64,000 bases of DNA from Petaurus breviceps papuanus. Taxonomy: Eukaryota; Chordata; Mammalia; Diprotodontia; Petauridae. The stretch is from positions 54,854,134 to 54,918,133 of the forward strand of contig JAMXIF010000003.1 in NCBI GenBank assembly GCA_028583685.1, in the 5' to 3' direction. The notes beneath the pieces were generated by a model. The model was not told where the DNA came from, searched no databases, and worked only from the letters and a program-made list of their open reading frames with translations. The translations under genes and the position numbers were made by a program. Of this stretch, positions 52,080-62,899 are shown piece after piece (position 1 is the stretch's first letter; each line of letters starts with the position of its first letter).

Positions 52080-55000
52080 TAAAATTATTATGTAGCCACT
52101 GTATAAACTCTGGACTCTTAATCCCAACTCATATCCACATTGGCAAATCCTCAAAGCCCAGATTCCCCTCAGGGTTCTAGAGGTAACACTAAGGGACTTG
52201 GAGTTTTTTCTAAGACTATTATCCAAGCCCACATTCCAGTGTGTTCTCTCAGATATCAGTTACCAGTTAATATCATTAAAACCAGTGTTAGGGGCCATGT
52301 TCTCCCCTCTAGCTCCATCTGAAAAGAGGATTCAAATTCAAAGCATTTGCTAAAACGAATTTGTCCCACTAAATTCACTTGCAAATGTAATCCAGCAAAA
52401 GGATTCCTTTGTCTTTAGGATGTGGTGTTTCTGTAGTCCTAACAATTTGTTGCCAAGCTGGGTCAAGAAGATAGATCCTTAGGACAGTACTAATGGATTG
52501 GGCTTGGTTGCTGGAAAATTCTGGCATGGACTACATCACTAGATTTCAGATCCCTGTGACCTTTCAAAGTCATACAGAGCCCTGTACCAAAGAAAAGAAG
52601 ATATAAACAGGAAATGGCTCCATCCCACACTTACTTAGGGTCCTGCCTGATGGGAGAAAGGGCTCCTACCCCTCATAGGCCCTCTGAGAATTAGCCTTCT
52701 ATCTCAAGGTGAACAGGAAAAAAAAAAAGACCAAGCTTCTCCAGTAAGGCCTTTTATGTGCCCACTCTACTCCAGATCAGCAATCAACCAAAAGATGCTT
52801 TCCTTATCATTCAGTAAGTAGATAGCAAACAGTCTGAGAATAACTGTGCATGCTCTAAAGTGGAAAGCCAGACCCCTCTATTGCATAGCATCACAAACTT
52901 CTAGAAGCAGGCTTACTCTTTCCCAAGACTTGGGGGAATTGTATCAGACAAAGCACAATATGCATGTTCCTACACACTGGGCTTTCATTGGCCTCTATTA
53001 CAATAACATAAAAAGAAAGATGAGAATTGAAGCACCTATTCAAATAGTTGAAGCTAAACTAGGCAAAATTACCCAGAAAATGTTTTCTTTTAGTGCTACC
53101 ATCTATGATTCAATGAAGTTTTTCTCCTTTGAGCTAGTGGTTTAATTACTTCAGTTCTTCACTTTTTAATGTGTCTAATATTTTGGCAGCTTAAAAAGTA
53201 ATGCATATGGTTTATAGGTCTTATTACTGGAGTGGTTTCTAGCTTCCCCCTACCTTTCTCCATTTCTGTTTCAAAATGCTTCCACTCTTTGCATCTAGAA
53301 AACCACTTTGCATATGGTTCTTGGTAAATTATTCTGGTCAGTCTCATGGACTAACTGCTCTTGCATTCCTATTCCACATGCTAGGGAAGGTCTCGACACA
53401 GTAAAGGTTTCAACCTGCTTCATTAAAAAAACAAAACAACAAACATTTAGTGATATCTGTCCCATTTTGAATACCCTCTCTAGCTTATAAACACACAGCA
53501 CATGAAAGAATTAAAAGCAATAATTTAGTTCAGATTGGGCAACATGGTTTAGTAACAGGTACAGAAACCAGCCTGTGATAGATACCCCAATAGAAGGATG
53601 GGATAGAAGGCAAGAGAAGTGTGGACTGGAAAGATGAGAAAGCAATGTTTACAGTAAGGAAAGAAAGGAGAAGCTTATTTCAACAATGCTCTAGTTCTTT
53701 TTAAATAGCTAGAAGTAGTAGTCCTAGCTTCTCTGTTCATTTCAATCACTTAAAGCAATGTAAATGGCAATGAACATAAATGTATTGTTTTCAAGGAAGA
53801 TTTATTTAATTTTTCCCCCTTTGCAGATTGAAATATAACCTCTTAGTCTCCACTTTCTTGTCTAGTTTCCTTCTCATCTGGACTTCCACATATGGTATGG
53901 GATGAAATGAACTGTTAAGTGCCTTGGGGCTGACCAAAACAAAGGTTAGATTATAATCTAGCATCCTGTATTCCTTCTTTGTGCTTTGTACCTGTTACCT
54001 TCATACATCCCTGTGTGCACTGCTTCTCCTCACCAAAGTAAAAATATGGTGTGGTGTATTATTTAGATTATGAAGTATTGGACATGACTATTCATCACTC
54101 AATTTGTATTTCATGTCCAGTTAATGCTCTTAGTTCTTGTCAGGTTCTATTCATGTTGGGGTGACACAGGGATAGACATGAAAATGAAATATTAATCAGA
54201 CTAAAAACATTAGTGTTTGGGTATGGAATTGTTTCACTGGGATGTATTGGAAAGGTCATTGCCAAAATGAAATTGATGTTCCCTTTTTATGCACATAAAT
54301 TTTAGGTGGGTGGTTTGAATAGTGTTTTAAATTATACAAAAGATTTACATTTATAAGAGAAGAGACCCCTTCTTTATGATAGAGAGTTCAGCCCAATCAC
54401 CTCTCTCCCTATTCTACTGCTTTCGGTGGTCAATCTAACAACTACAATACTTCTTTAAACACTTGCTGAAATCTCCTGGAAAACTTAGGCTCTTCCTGGA
54501 AATTGCCTTGTGTTTTCTATCAGGTTAGAAAACTAATGGAAAAAAAGTAAGTTTGTTGTCTGGAACCTGCTGGTGACAGGGGGTGGGGGTGGGGTGCAAG
54601 GCCAAGGTTAAATGTTTGAATCTTATCAACGGGAGATAATAATGTTGGGAGAATTTGAAATAAATTATCTCGATTTTGAATAAATTAATTTCCTGAATTC
54701 TTTGGAAACTTCAGCTATTTTAGTAGTGGAATTCCGATGCTTTCTGTCCAACACTAACAAAGGCAAGAAAGGGCATAAACTAAAACTAATGTTTTAGAAA
54801 AATCAGGTAAAACATGAAAGTTAAGCCTTTTCTTTGTTGACAATATGAGACTGAGAATGCTTGAAAGATTTCATTATAATGTTCAAGCCATGTTCCTGGT
54901 AAAGACATACTTTGCCAGAGATGAGTTCAGAATAAAAAATAATTGTATAAAGTAAAGTAGGTAAAAGATCTTTATGTCCTTGTGAACTCCCTAAGCTTTG

Positions 55001-56280
55001 GGATTGTTTGTATTTATTATAGTTTATCTTGTTCTTCCCTTTCCCTGTTTTACTTGATTCTGAATTACATTTTACTTGGGCTCATGAGGGTGACAGTACA
55101 ATATCTTTGGCTTCTTGAGAGGAGAAAATAGAGAGCTCGGAGTTCCTGGAGACAGTAAAAAGGCCTAGCAGAACAAGACTTAAATGCTATTTAATCATCT
55201 CAATGATTACAGCATGTAAACATTCTAGAGTTCAGATTCTGTGAATGACAATGTTCTTTGTTCCTCACTGTCTTACTCTTTCTATTCCTCTCCCTCCTCC
55301 ATATCTGGACAAGCATCAAAGGATCTCCTGCTGGCTAAGTGAGCAGAACCCTGAAAGTTAAACATTGGGATGAAACTAAGATGTTCTTTTGGAAGAGATG
55401 AATGTGCATACTTAAGAATAGGGTAGGTAACAAAAATCCAGCTGCAAATAGAAATGGCCCTGCTGCGTCCACAATTCTGCCTATGGAGTTCTAATTGGTC
55501 TTGTCCTGTATGTTGTCACACACTTGGACACAATAAAGCCTCTCTCTCTCTTTTTTTAAACAATTAGCATCCTGGCAAGTGTCCTGTTCTTAAAAGTTAC
55601 ATATATATAGTCCCTATTTCTGGAGCAAGTTCTTAGAATTGTAGTTAACGTGGTGGAAATATAAACTGTAACCAAGACATATTTGTCATTGTAGTTAGTG
55701 ATAACTTTATCAAAAAGGTATGATACTGGGCCTGCGTTCCTCAACCCCCCTCCACTCCTCTTTTTCTTATTAAAGAGAAGTTCATGATGACCTCTTGGGT
55801 ATATTTCTTAAAAATACCGTTGGCTTTAAATTGCATTACTTTTTGAACCTTTGGAATTTCACAAGAGGTGTCAAATTTAGCTGACCCCAAACTTTTCAGT
55901 TGAACAAAAAAAAATAGCTAGAGGGAAAAAGCATACAGTGTTCTAAGGATATATGACCTATAAAAAGAATTAGATTAGAAAAGGTTTAAATGATCTTGTT
56001 AAGTGGTCCCTTAGAGCTAATTTTTTGCTTCCATGGGTGGTTTGTGAATGTAGTAGGACTTGATGCAGATTAATTTTCAACACCTTGTAGCAATCTAATC
56101 AACTTGACTTACAGCTAGGTCCCTATTAGTACGAATAATGGATTCCATTTGAGTTCATACTATTTGAATTTATAATTACATAAAATATGGTCATTAGTTC
56201 CAGTACAATGGAAATATGCAGTGCAAATTCAAATAATGTGACTGCTTCAGAAGACTCATTATTGGCTCTAATTAGGACCT
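52080..56280. other. Long stretch of unique sequence
   Basis: About 4.2 kb with no SINE, LINE or microsatellite that I recognise, the longest such run in the window. AT-rich. 54600-54900 and 55780-56280 look least decayed. No convincing exon; frames stay below 100 codons. Confidence 0.5.
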
Positions 56281-56289
56281 AGCTGTATA

Positions 56290-56345
56290 TTCATTAAATT
56301 CCTACTATGTGTAAGGCACTGAGCTTAATAAAGCCTTTCTCTAAA
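56290..56345 (-). repeat. L2/MIR 3' scrap
   Basis: 'tcattaaattcctactatgtgtaaggcactgagc'. Confidence 0.5.
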
Positions 56346-56349
56346 ATAA

Positions 56350-56828
56350 CTATTAGCTGACCTTACACTATATTAAACATTACATTAAAAAAAATGATTC
56401 TCTTCCATGTCTGTCGAGAACATTCCAGGGGTCAGATTTTTTTTTAAAGGATTCCAGTCACTGATTTTATATTATATATAGATTTTCTTTCTATTCAGAG
56501 CTCACCAGAGTTTTGAATGAGGGTGGAAACATAGATGAGGTAAGGTGAGGGAGAGGAATAATTCTTCCTGGGAGGGCATACTTCCTCTTTGTCCAGAGGT
56601 CTAAGGACCATTATCTCTGGGACCTTGAGCCTTGAGGCCTTCCACTTGCCTGCACTGTAAGCCATAGTTCTAATGCTTGCTCTGGACCTGAGATACTGAC
56701 CTGAGGATCCCCACACAGACGCATCTATATTTTGTGTGTTGCTGTCACAGTTACCATGGCAATTCTGCCTACTAAATATTCTTGCTTTAGGTGAATGCAT
56801 TCCCACTTACAACGCTGCTTCTAGTCTG
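56350..56828. other. Unique sequence
   Basis: No feature recognised. A 103-codon minus frame (56806-56495) has no visible domain. Confidence 0.4.
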
Positions 56829-56829
56829 T

Positions 56830-57845
56830 CAGTTAATAAGCATCATTAAGTAGTTAAAAGGTACCAGCTCCTTTGTTAAGTGATGAGGATAAAAAGAAAG
56901 GAAATGCCCCCCCAATCCCTCCCCACATCACTCCTTGTTCTCAAGGAGCTCATGGTCTAGTGCGTGTGAACAACGTCAAACAACTATGTTCAAATAAGAT
57001 ATATACAGGATAGATCGGAGAGAATCATAGCGGGAAAGTGCTCGCCCTTAGGAGGGTTAGAAAAGCCTTCTTGGCATTTTAGCTGGGACTTGGAGGAAGT
57101 CAGGGAAGTATTCCAGGCATAAGGAACAGTCAGGGAAAATGCAAATTGTCAGGAGATGGAGTTAAAGAAACAGTGAGAAGGCCAGTGTCACTCGATTACA
57201 GAGTAAATGAAATGGAGTAAAATGTAGGAAGATTGGAAAGACAGGAAGGGGATAGGTTTGGATGAATTTTAAAAGCCAGAAGATTTCATGTTTGATCCTG
57301 GGGGTAATAGGGAGCCACTGAAGTTTATTGAATAGTTAGGTGATATGGTTGAGCTTACACTTTATGAAGATCACTTTGATAGCTAACTGGAGTGGGGAGA
57401 GATTTGGGACAGTGAAATAAATCAGTAGGCTATACAGTACTCTAGGTGCGAGGTGATGAGGGCCCAGGATTGGGTAGTGTCAGTGTAGAGAAGGAGGTGT
57501 ATATAAGAGATATCATGAAGATGACGTCCATAAGGCTTGGCCATGGAATGAAGAATTGAGGATGACACCAAGCTTGTAAGCCTGGATGACAGGAGCATTA
57601 TGATACCCTTGATGGTAATGGGGGAGTTTAGCAGAAGGGAGAGATTGAGGAGAAAGGTAATGAGTTCACTTTCAGACACAATGAGTTTAAGATGTCCATT
57701 GGACATCCAGTCTGAGATATCTAATAGGCAGTTGGAGGTCAAGAGACAGTAAAGGGCTGGGCAAATAGATCTGAGAACCATTAGCATAGTAATGATAATT
57801 GAATTCATGGAAGCTGGGGTCTTGTATGACCAAAATGGTACCAAA
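56830..57845 (-). mobile_element. L2 LINE, RT C-terminal region to 3' end
   Basis: 3' end at left (tctcaaggagctcatggtctag). The minus frame 57844-57422 reads ...TSNCLLDISDWMSNGHLKLIVSESELITFLLNLSLLLNSPITIKGIIMLLSSRL..., collinear with the L2 RT region (ISNCLLDIS.WM..RHLKLN.SKTELIIF). It is one of the longest open frames in the window (140 codons) but starts and ends inside a decayed LINE. Confidence 0.85.
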
Positions 57846-58065
57846 GGGTCATAGATGAAAGTTAGAAGGGACCTTAAGTTCAGCTAGTCTGAATCCTCCA
57901 TTTTTCTAGATTTTTTTTTTCACATAAGATGAAACTGAGGTCCACTGAGGTTTAATGGCTTGCTCATGGTCGTAGAGACAGATATGGTCAGTCAAGATTT
58001 AAACTCTGGCCTTCTGACTTTAGAGTCAGTGCTCTTTCTACAATACCATACTACTTCTCAAAAGC
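57845..58065 (-). repeat. MIR-class SINE, antisense
   Basis: 'gggtcatagatgaaagttagaagggacc', 'aagatgaaactgaggtccactgagg', 'ctggccttctgactttagagtcagtgctctttctacaataccatactac'. Confidence 0.75.
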
Positions 58066-58174
58066 TATGGTCTGCTATAGCCCTAGCAGAGCCTAGGCTC
58101 TGTGGTTCTGCCTCTTTACATCCTTGTTAGCCTCAAGTATCTCTCCAAGAATAGTCACCTGATTGCTATTTTTG

Positions 58175-58265
58175 GCCCTGAGGTTGACACTGAAGATATA
58201 AAGGATCTGTCCTTTGTCTTTAAGGGGCTTACAAACTAGTCGATAAGACATGTGTATGCATGAAA
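58175..58265 (-). repeat. L2 3' scrap, antisense
   Basis: 'ggttgacactgaagatataaaggatctgtcc ... ttaaggggcttacaaactagtcgataag'. Confidence 0.6.
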
Positions 58266-58329
58266 CATCATTTTCCCAAGCTATTTTTATTATCCTTTCT
58301 GTTTTTTACTTCATTATTTTTTATTTTAC

Positions 58330-58402
58330 TTTATATTTTGAAGGCAATTGGGGCAAGTGACTTTCCCAGGATCACACAGCTAGTAAATATCTGAGGCACC
58401 TA
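58330..58402 (-). repeat. WSINE-type SINE, internally deleted
   Basis: 'ggcaattggggcaagtgactttcccaggatcacacagctagtaaatatctgagg' then the sequence leaves the SINE; the tRNA head is missing. Confidence 0.75.
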
Positions 58403-58404
58403 TC

Positions 58405-59190
58405 TGCCTCTTGACTTTATTATTTCTGTCAGTGGCATGATTTTTCCTGTTTATATACAAATCTCTTGACTGGGATATCAATCATATGCTTTCAAGCACA
58501 CTAGCTGTAATGTTTCCAAACAATTTATTTGTAGGGAAAGAAGAATCAAAGAACATACCGTGAATTTTAGTACCTTCAAGTCTGACAAAATTCCATGTTG
58601 AGTATTTCCTAGTGTCACCAGTAGCTGCACGACAATGAAGATGATGAAGTTTCCTCTCAAACTAGGAAAGTGATTCAGTAGATCTTATCTTCTTTATCTC
58701 TTATGACCTCTGCAGCAGTTTTCTGCAGCTTCCATTTTAATTGACTTATTTCAGTGAACTTCACAAAGGTGTCATCTGCTGGTTGTGAAGGGACCTACTC
58801 TGAGCATTCTTGGTACCACTCAGGGCAGCTTAAGTCTTGGTCTGGTTGGGTTCTCTCTTCCAAAAAGCTCTCAGCCCTAGCTAGCATCAATGTACATAAC
58901 TAGAAAGCTGTTCCCTCTTATTATAGTTCAACAAGGAGGAGGGGGAGGGCCATAGGGTCACCTTTGAGGAGTAGCATAGCCTCTATCTTTGAACCTTTTT
59001 CTGCTTGTCCCTGGAGTTCTTGTCTCTCCCCTTCAAACTTCATGAAAGTCCCTAACACAAGAGTCTGTCTTCAGTTAGAGAGAAAACCCCTAATTCTGAT
59101 ACCTGGAGTGATTGTCTACCACCCAAGGGAATATCAGTTTATCAATGGTTACCTTTTATCTTTTCCATTTGTGTGGGATTGATGAATGGG
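58405..59190. other. Unique sequence
   Basis: No feature recognised. Confidence 0.45.
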
Positions 59191-59194
59191 TGAG

Positions 59195-59695
59195 CAAAAA
59201 TAAAGTATTAAACACTTGCTAAATCCCATGGACTCTGTTAAGATATCTCACCCGCAAGTAATTCTAATGGGGGAAAATAACACATAAAGGGGAGATGGAA
59301 GGGGTTGTGGCATGACTGGAGATGTCCAAGGAATGCCATGGAGGAACAGACAGAACAATATCAGAACAAGGAGGCTCCAGGGGTGGAGTCCATTTTTCCA
59401 CAGGAAAAGGTAGAGGTCAAGTGGAGAAGACATGATTGAAGGTGTCTGGGGAGAGGTCCAGATTAAACATAAAGATTTGGGAATTCTCAGTGTTGAGGTA
59501 ATAGTTAATTATAAGAAGTGGATGAACTCTCCCTGAATGAATGTAAAATGAAAAGAGCAGAGGGCTAAGGATGGTGGACTGAGATTTTGGATGGAGGAAG
59601 AAAAAGTCATCAGTGGGGAAAGGGCACCCAGGAACACTGACTTTTTGAGGAATTTCTTTGGTCATGCTCAGAATGTCTTATGTGCTGAAAGTAGC
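59195..59695 (-). mobile_element. L2 LINE, RT segment
   Basis: Minus frame 59665-59417 contains LSPLLFSFYIHSGRVHPLLI then NYYLNTENSQIFMFNLDLSPDT, collinear with L2 LGPLLFS...HGFNYHLYADDSQIYISSPDLSPEL. The YADD position reads LNTE, so the catalytic site is lost. Confidence 0.8.
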
Positions 59696-59749
59696 CAGGG
59701 CCTTTGTCATCCTTAAAGCACCCAAACAATAAAGGGAGGAGGGGCAAGA

Positions 59750-59802
59750 GAATAAGCATCTATTAAACACAGACTGTGTGCTAGACACTGTGCTAAGCAG
59801 TT
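59750..59802 (-). repeat. MIR/L2-type SINE, left part
   Basis: 'acacagactgtgtgctagacactgtgctaagcagtt'. It resumes at 60936 (tgctaagcagttcacaaatactatttcatttgattctcac ... gtggactacccattgtacc, to 61140). Confidence 0.7.
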
Positions 59803-60935
59803 TGGGGTGTAGGGTGTGTTTAGGGAGGCCTGGTACCTCTGATTTGATGACTGCCCAGCCCTTTTCATGGCTGCTTTCCACCTTTTGGTGTCCACCTGTT
59901 CTACCCAACTCTCACCTGTGATTCCAAAAAGCTGTAGCATGCACAGTGACCACACTCTGGCAAACTGTTTCGACAGATGGGCTTAAACCAGGTTGAGGGT
60001 AACTGAGAGGTCAATTCTGTGCCGCTTGTGCTAATTTTGGCCTAACAAGTAACATTAAGAAAACACAGGTGCTCCATCAGCCACCACCACACGTCCACAT
60101 GTGGAACCATCAGTTACAGCAAAAGCTGGGGATAAGTTCGTTTACCTTGGCACTATGCTTTCCAGGGATGTATACACTGATAATGAGGTTGATACATGCA
60201 TTACCAGAGCAAGCTCAGTGTTTGGGAAGCTCCAAAGGAAAGTATGGTAGAGAAGAGGCATTAGACTGACTACCAGACTGAAGGTCTACAGAGCCATTGT
60301 GCTGACCTCGTTGTTGTATGCCTGTGAAACCTGGACAATCTACCAGTGCCATGCCAGGAAACTGAATCGCTTCCATTTGAATTGTCTTAGGAAGGTTCTG
60401 AAGATCACCTGGCAGGATAAGGCACCAGACACTGAGGTTCTTACTCGAACTAAATGGCTAAGCAATCAAGCTCTGCTTCAGAGAGTGCAACTCTGATGGT
60501 CTGGCCATGTTGTTTGAATGCAAAATGTACCCTTGTCAAAAAGACTGTTTTGTGGAGAACTCACACAGGGCAAGTGTTCACATGGTGGTCAGAAGAAGTG
60601 ATACAAGGACCCTCTCAAGGTGTCTCTCAAGAACTTTGGAATTGATTGTGCAACATGATAGATATTGGCACAGGACTGGTCAGCATGGCATGCTCACATC
60701 AGAGAAGGTGCTGTGCTCTATGAGCAAAGCAGAATTGAGACAGCTCAAAGGAAATGCAGGATGTGCCAATTGAGAGTATCCCCCACATATGTTCCTGTGG
60801 ATTATTTCTCCCTGACCTGTGGCAAGCATTCTGGGCTCGTATTGGTCTGATCAGCCACAGTCAGACACATTGAAACTTGACTTTAGCGTAATTTTGTCAT
60901 TTTGGTCCTCTTATAGAATGAAGGACAACAGCCAA
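59803..60935 (+). mobile_element. Non-L1 LINE (RTE-like), 5'-truncated, with TSD
   Basis: 12-bp TSD tgctaagcagtt at 59791-59802 and 60936-60947. From about 60030 the plus strand encodes, with breaks, ANFGLTSNIKKTQVLHQ, then DKFVYLGTMLSRDVYTDNEVDTCITRASSVFGKLQ, then RAIVLTSLLYACETWTIYQCHARKLNRFHLNCLRKVLKITWQDKAPDTEVLTR and a C-terminal zinc-finger-like end. This is the region after the RT catalytic site. Text at 59803-59990 is not assignable. Same family as 37.77 kb. Confidence 0.8.
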
Positions 60936-61140
60936 TGCTAAGCAGTTCACAAATACTATTTCATTTGATTCTCACAACAACCTGTGAGATTTGCTTTATC
61001 ATTATTCCCATTTTACAGATGAAGAAACTAAGGCAGACAACAGTTAAGTGACTTGATTGGGTTCAAACAACTATTAAGTGTCTGAGGTAAAATTTGAAAT
61101 TACACCTTGACTCCAATCCCAGTGGACTACCCATTGTACC
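60936..61140 (-). repeat. MIR-class SINE, right part
   Basis: 'acaaatactatttcatttgattctcacaacaacctgtgag', 'cccattttacagatgaagaaactaaggcag', 'ctccaatcccagtggactacccattgtacc'. Host of the LINE insertion. Confidence 0.78.
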
Positions 61141-61194
61141 AGAGCAATGTGGTTGCTAATAGTGTATAGAACAGCGCAGTACATGTTTTATAAA

Positions 61195-61295
61195 ACTCTT
61201 GGTTACTTATAGATGAGAAAACCAGGGTCAGGGAAGTGAAGTCAGCTCCTGAAAGGGATACATGGAATAAGCAGCAGATGTGGGATATGAATACT
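61195..61295 (-). repeat. MIR-class scrap
   Basis: 'tagatgagaaaaccagggtcagggaagtgaag ... agcagcagatgtgggatatgaatactgg'. Confidence 0.5.
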
Positions 61296-61311
61296 GGTTT
61301 AAAATTTTCTT

Positions 61312-61428
61312 GGGGGAGGCAATCAGGGTTGAATAGCTGGCAAGCGTCTGAGGCCAGATTTGATTTTAGGTCTTCCTGACTGCAGAGTTGGTGCTCTATC
61401 CACTGTGCTACCTGACTGTCCTCTTTTT
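61312..61428 (-). repeat. WSINE/WALLSI-type SINE, degraded
   Basis: 'gggggaggcaatcagggttgaatagctgg', 'gtctgaggccagatttgattttaggtcttcctgactgcagagttggtgctctatccactgtgctacctgac'. Abuts the 3' break of the L1. Confidence 0.8.
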
Positions 61429-61429
61429 T

Positions 61430-62838
61430 CTTTCAGGATTATGCTTAGCTTTGCTGGGTATGATATTTTCATCCAGGACCCCAGTTCTTTTGCTCTTTGA
61501 TATGTTGTGTTCCAAGTCCCACAGTCTTTTAAGGTCACTGTTACTAGGTCTTGTGTGATTCTAATTGTGGTGCTGCTATATTTAAATTGTTTTTCTTTTC
61601 TTGTTGCTTATAATATCTTATGCTTGAGCTCAGGGTTTTGGAACTTGACTCATATTCTTATGCATTTTCCCCAGGGTATCTCTTTCAGGTGGTGATCAGT
61701 GGATTTTTTTCTATTTCTACTTTCCCCTCTTATTCTAATGCTCTAGAACAATTTTCTTTAACTATTTCTTGTATTATCATATCAAGAGTCTTTTTTTAAT
61801 CATAGCTTTCAAGTAGTCCAATTATTCTTGTAGTTTCTCTTGATCCATTCTTTAAGATCAGTTGTTTTTCTTATGTCTCACATTCTCTTCTATTTTAAAA
61901 ATTCTTTATATTTTATTATTTATTGATCTCTTATAGTCTCACTGGCTTCCCCTTGCCAAATTTTGATTTTCAAGGAGACATTTTTTTACTTAAGATTTTA
62001 GATCTCCTTTTCTGATTGGCTAACTTTCTTTTCATAATCTTGTTTTTGTTGGATTGTTCTTATTAAGTTTTTAAAGTTTTTCCTTAGTCTCTCTCATTTG
62101 ATTTTTAAAGTCTTTTTTAAAGTTCTTCTATGAATTCTTTTTGAGTAGGTGCCCATTTGACATTACTGTTTGGGGTAGAAGATGGTTTCTTTGCTTCAGT
62201 ATCCTCCTCTGAAGACAAATCCCAGTATTCTTTATTCCCATAGTAACTCTCTATGGTTAGATTGTTTGCTCTTTGCCTGTGCATTTAAAAAAATGTGTAG
62301 GAAGCTTAGTTTTTATAATCACCTCTAGTCCTTGGGTATGGGGGATAGTGCCTCTGGCTTTATATTCTCCTTTAGTTCTCCCTTCTGTCCTGGAACCGGA
62401 ACCAAGACCTCCAGCTTCCTGTAACTGCCCCCCACCCAAACCCCCTTGCTTCTCCACTCACTATGGAGTATGTACTGGTTCCTTCTTGCCTCCTGCCATG
62501 TCTCCACAGCACAGCTAGGTCTGGCATTTCTTGTCATTGAAGTTCCCTCAATCTTCCCTGGCTCAGATGCCCAATACCTAAAAGTTCTGGAAGCCTCCCA
62601 ACCCAGTAACCCCAGGACTTGTGATTTGTGGTTTAAGTTGTCCTAGGACCAACCTTGTCCTGGGACCTTTCTTTATATCTTCTCCAATTGTCCCAGACCT
62701 GTGGTCTGCCCCTACTCTTATTCATTCTTACCAGCTCAATATTCACCCTAAGGTGCTGTTTCATCTCTTTTGTGGGTGAAAATCTTGAGACCTTGGAATT
62801 TTCTGACCTATTCAACCATCTTCCCAGAATCCTCCTTG
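61430..62838 (-). mobile_element. L1 LINE, 5' UTR and ORF1, lacking its 3' part
   Basis: On minus the element begins near 62838 with 'gggaagatggttgaataggtcag', the counterpart of the L1 start (aagatggccgaatagg). A 5' UTR and ORF1 follow. The ORF1 C-terminal text reads TIRITQDLVTVTLKDCGTWNTTYQRAKELG...ISYPAKLSIILK, collinear with L1 ORF1 (IRLTPDFSTETLKARRAW...PRLLYPAKLSI). It stops at 61430, where a SINE begins; ORF2 is not found beyond. Frames are broken in ORF1. Confidence 0.85.
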
Positions 62839-62899
62839 AATACTGGCTTTTTGAGCCCAAATCTAGGGGTCTTTCTATCGTACCATATTCCTTCTAGGT

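Noticed and set aside
57422-57844. 140-codon minus frame
   Set aside because: It is L2 reverse-transcriptase text inside a decayed LINE, not a host gene.
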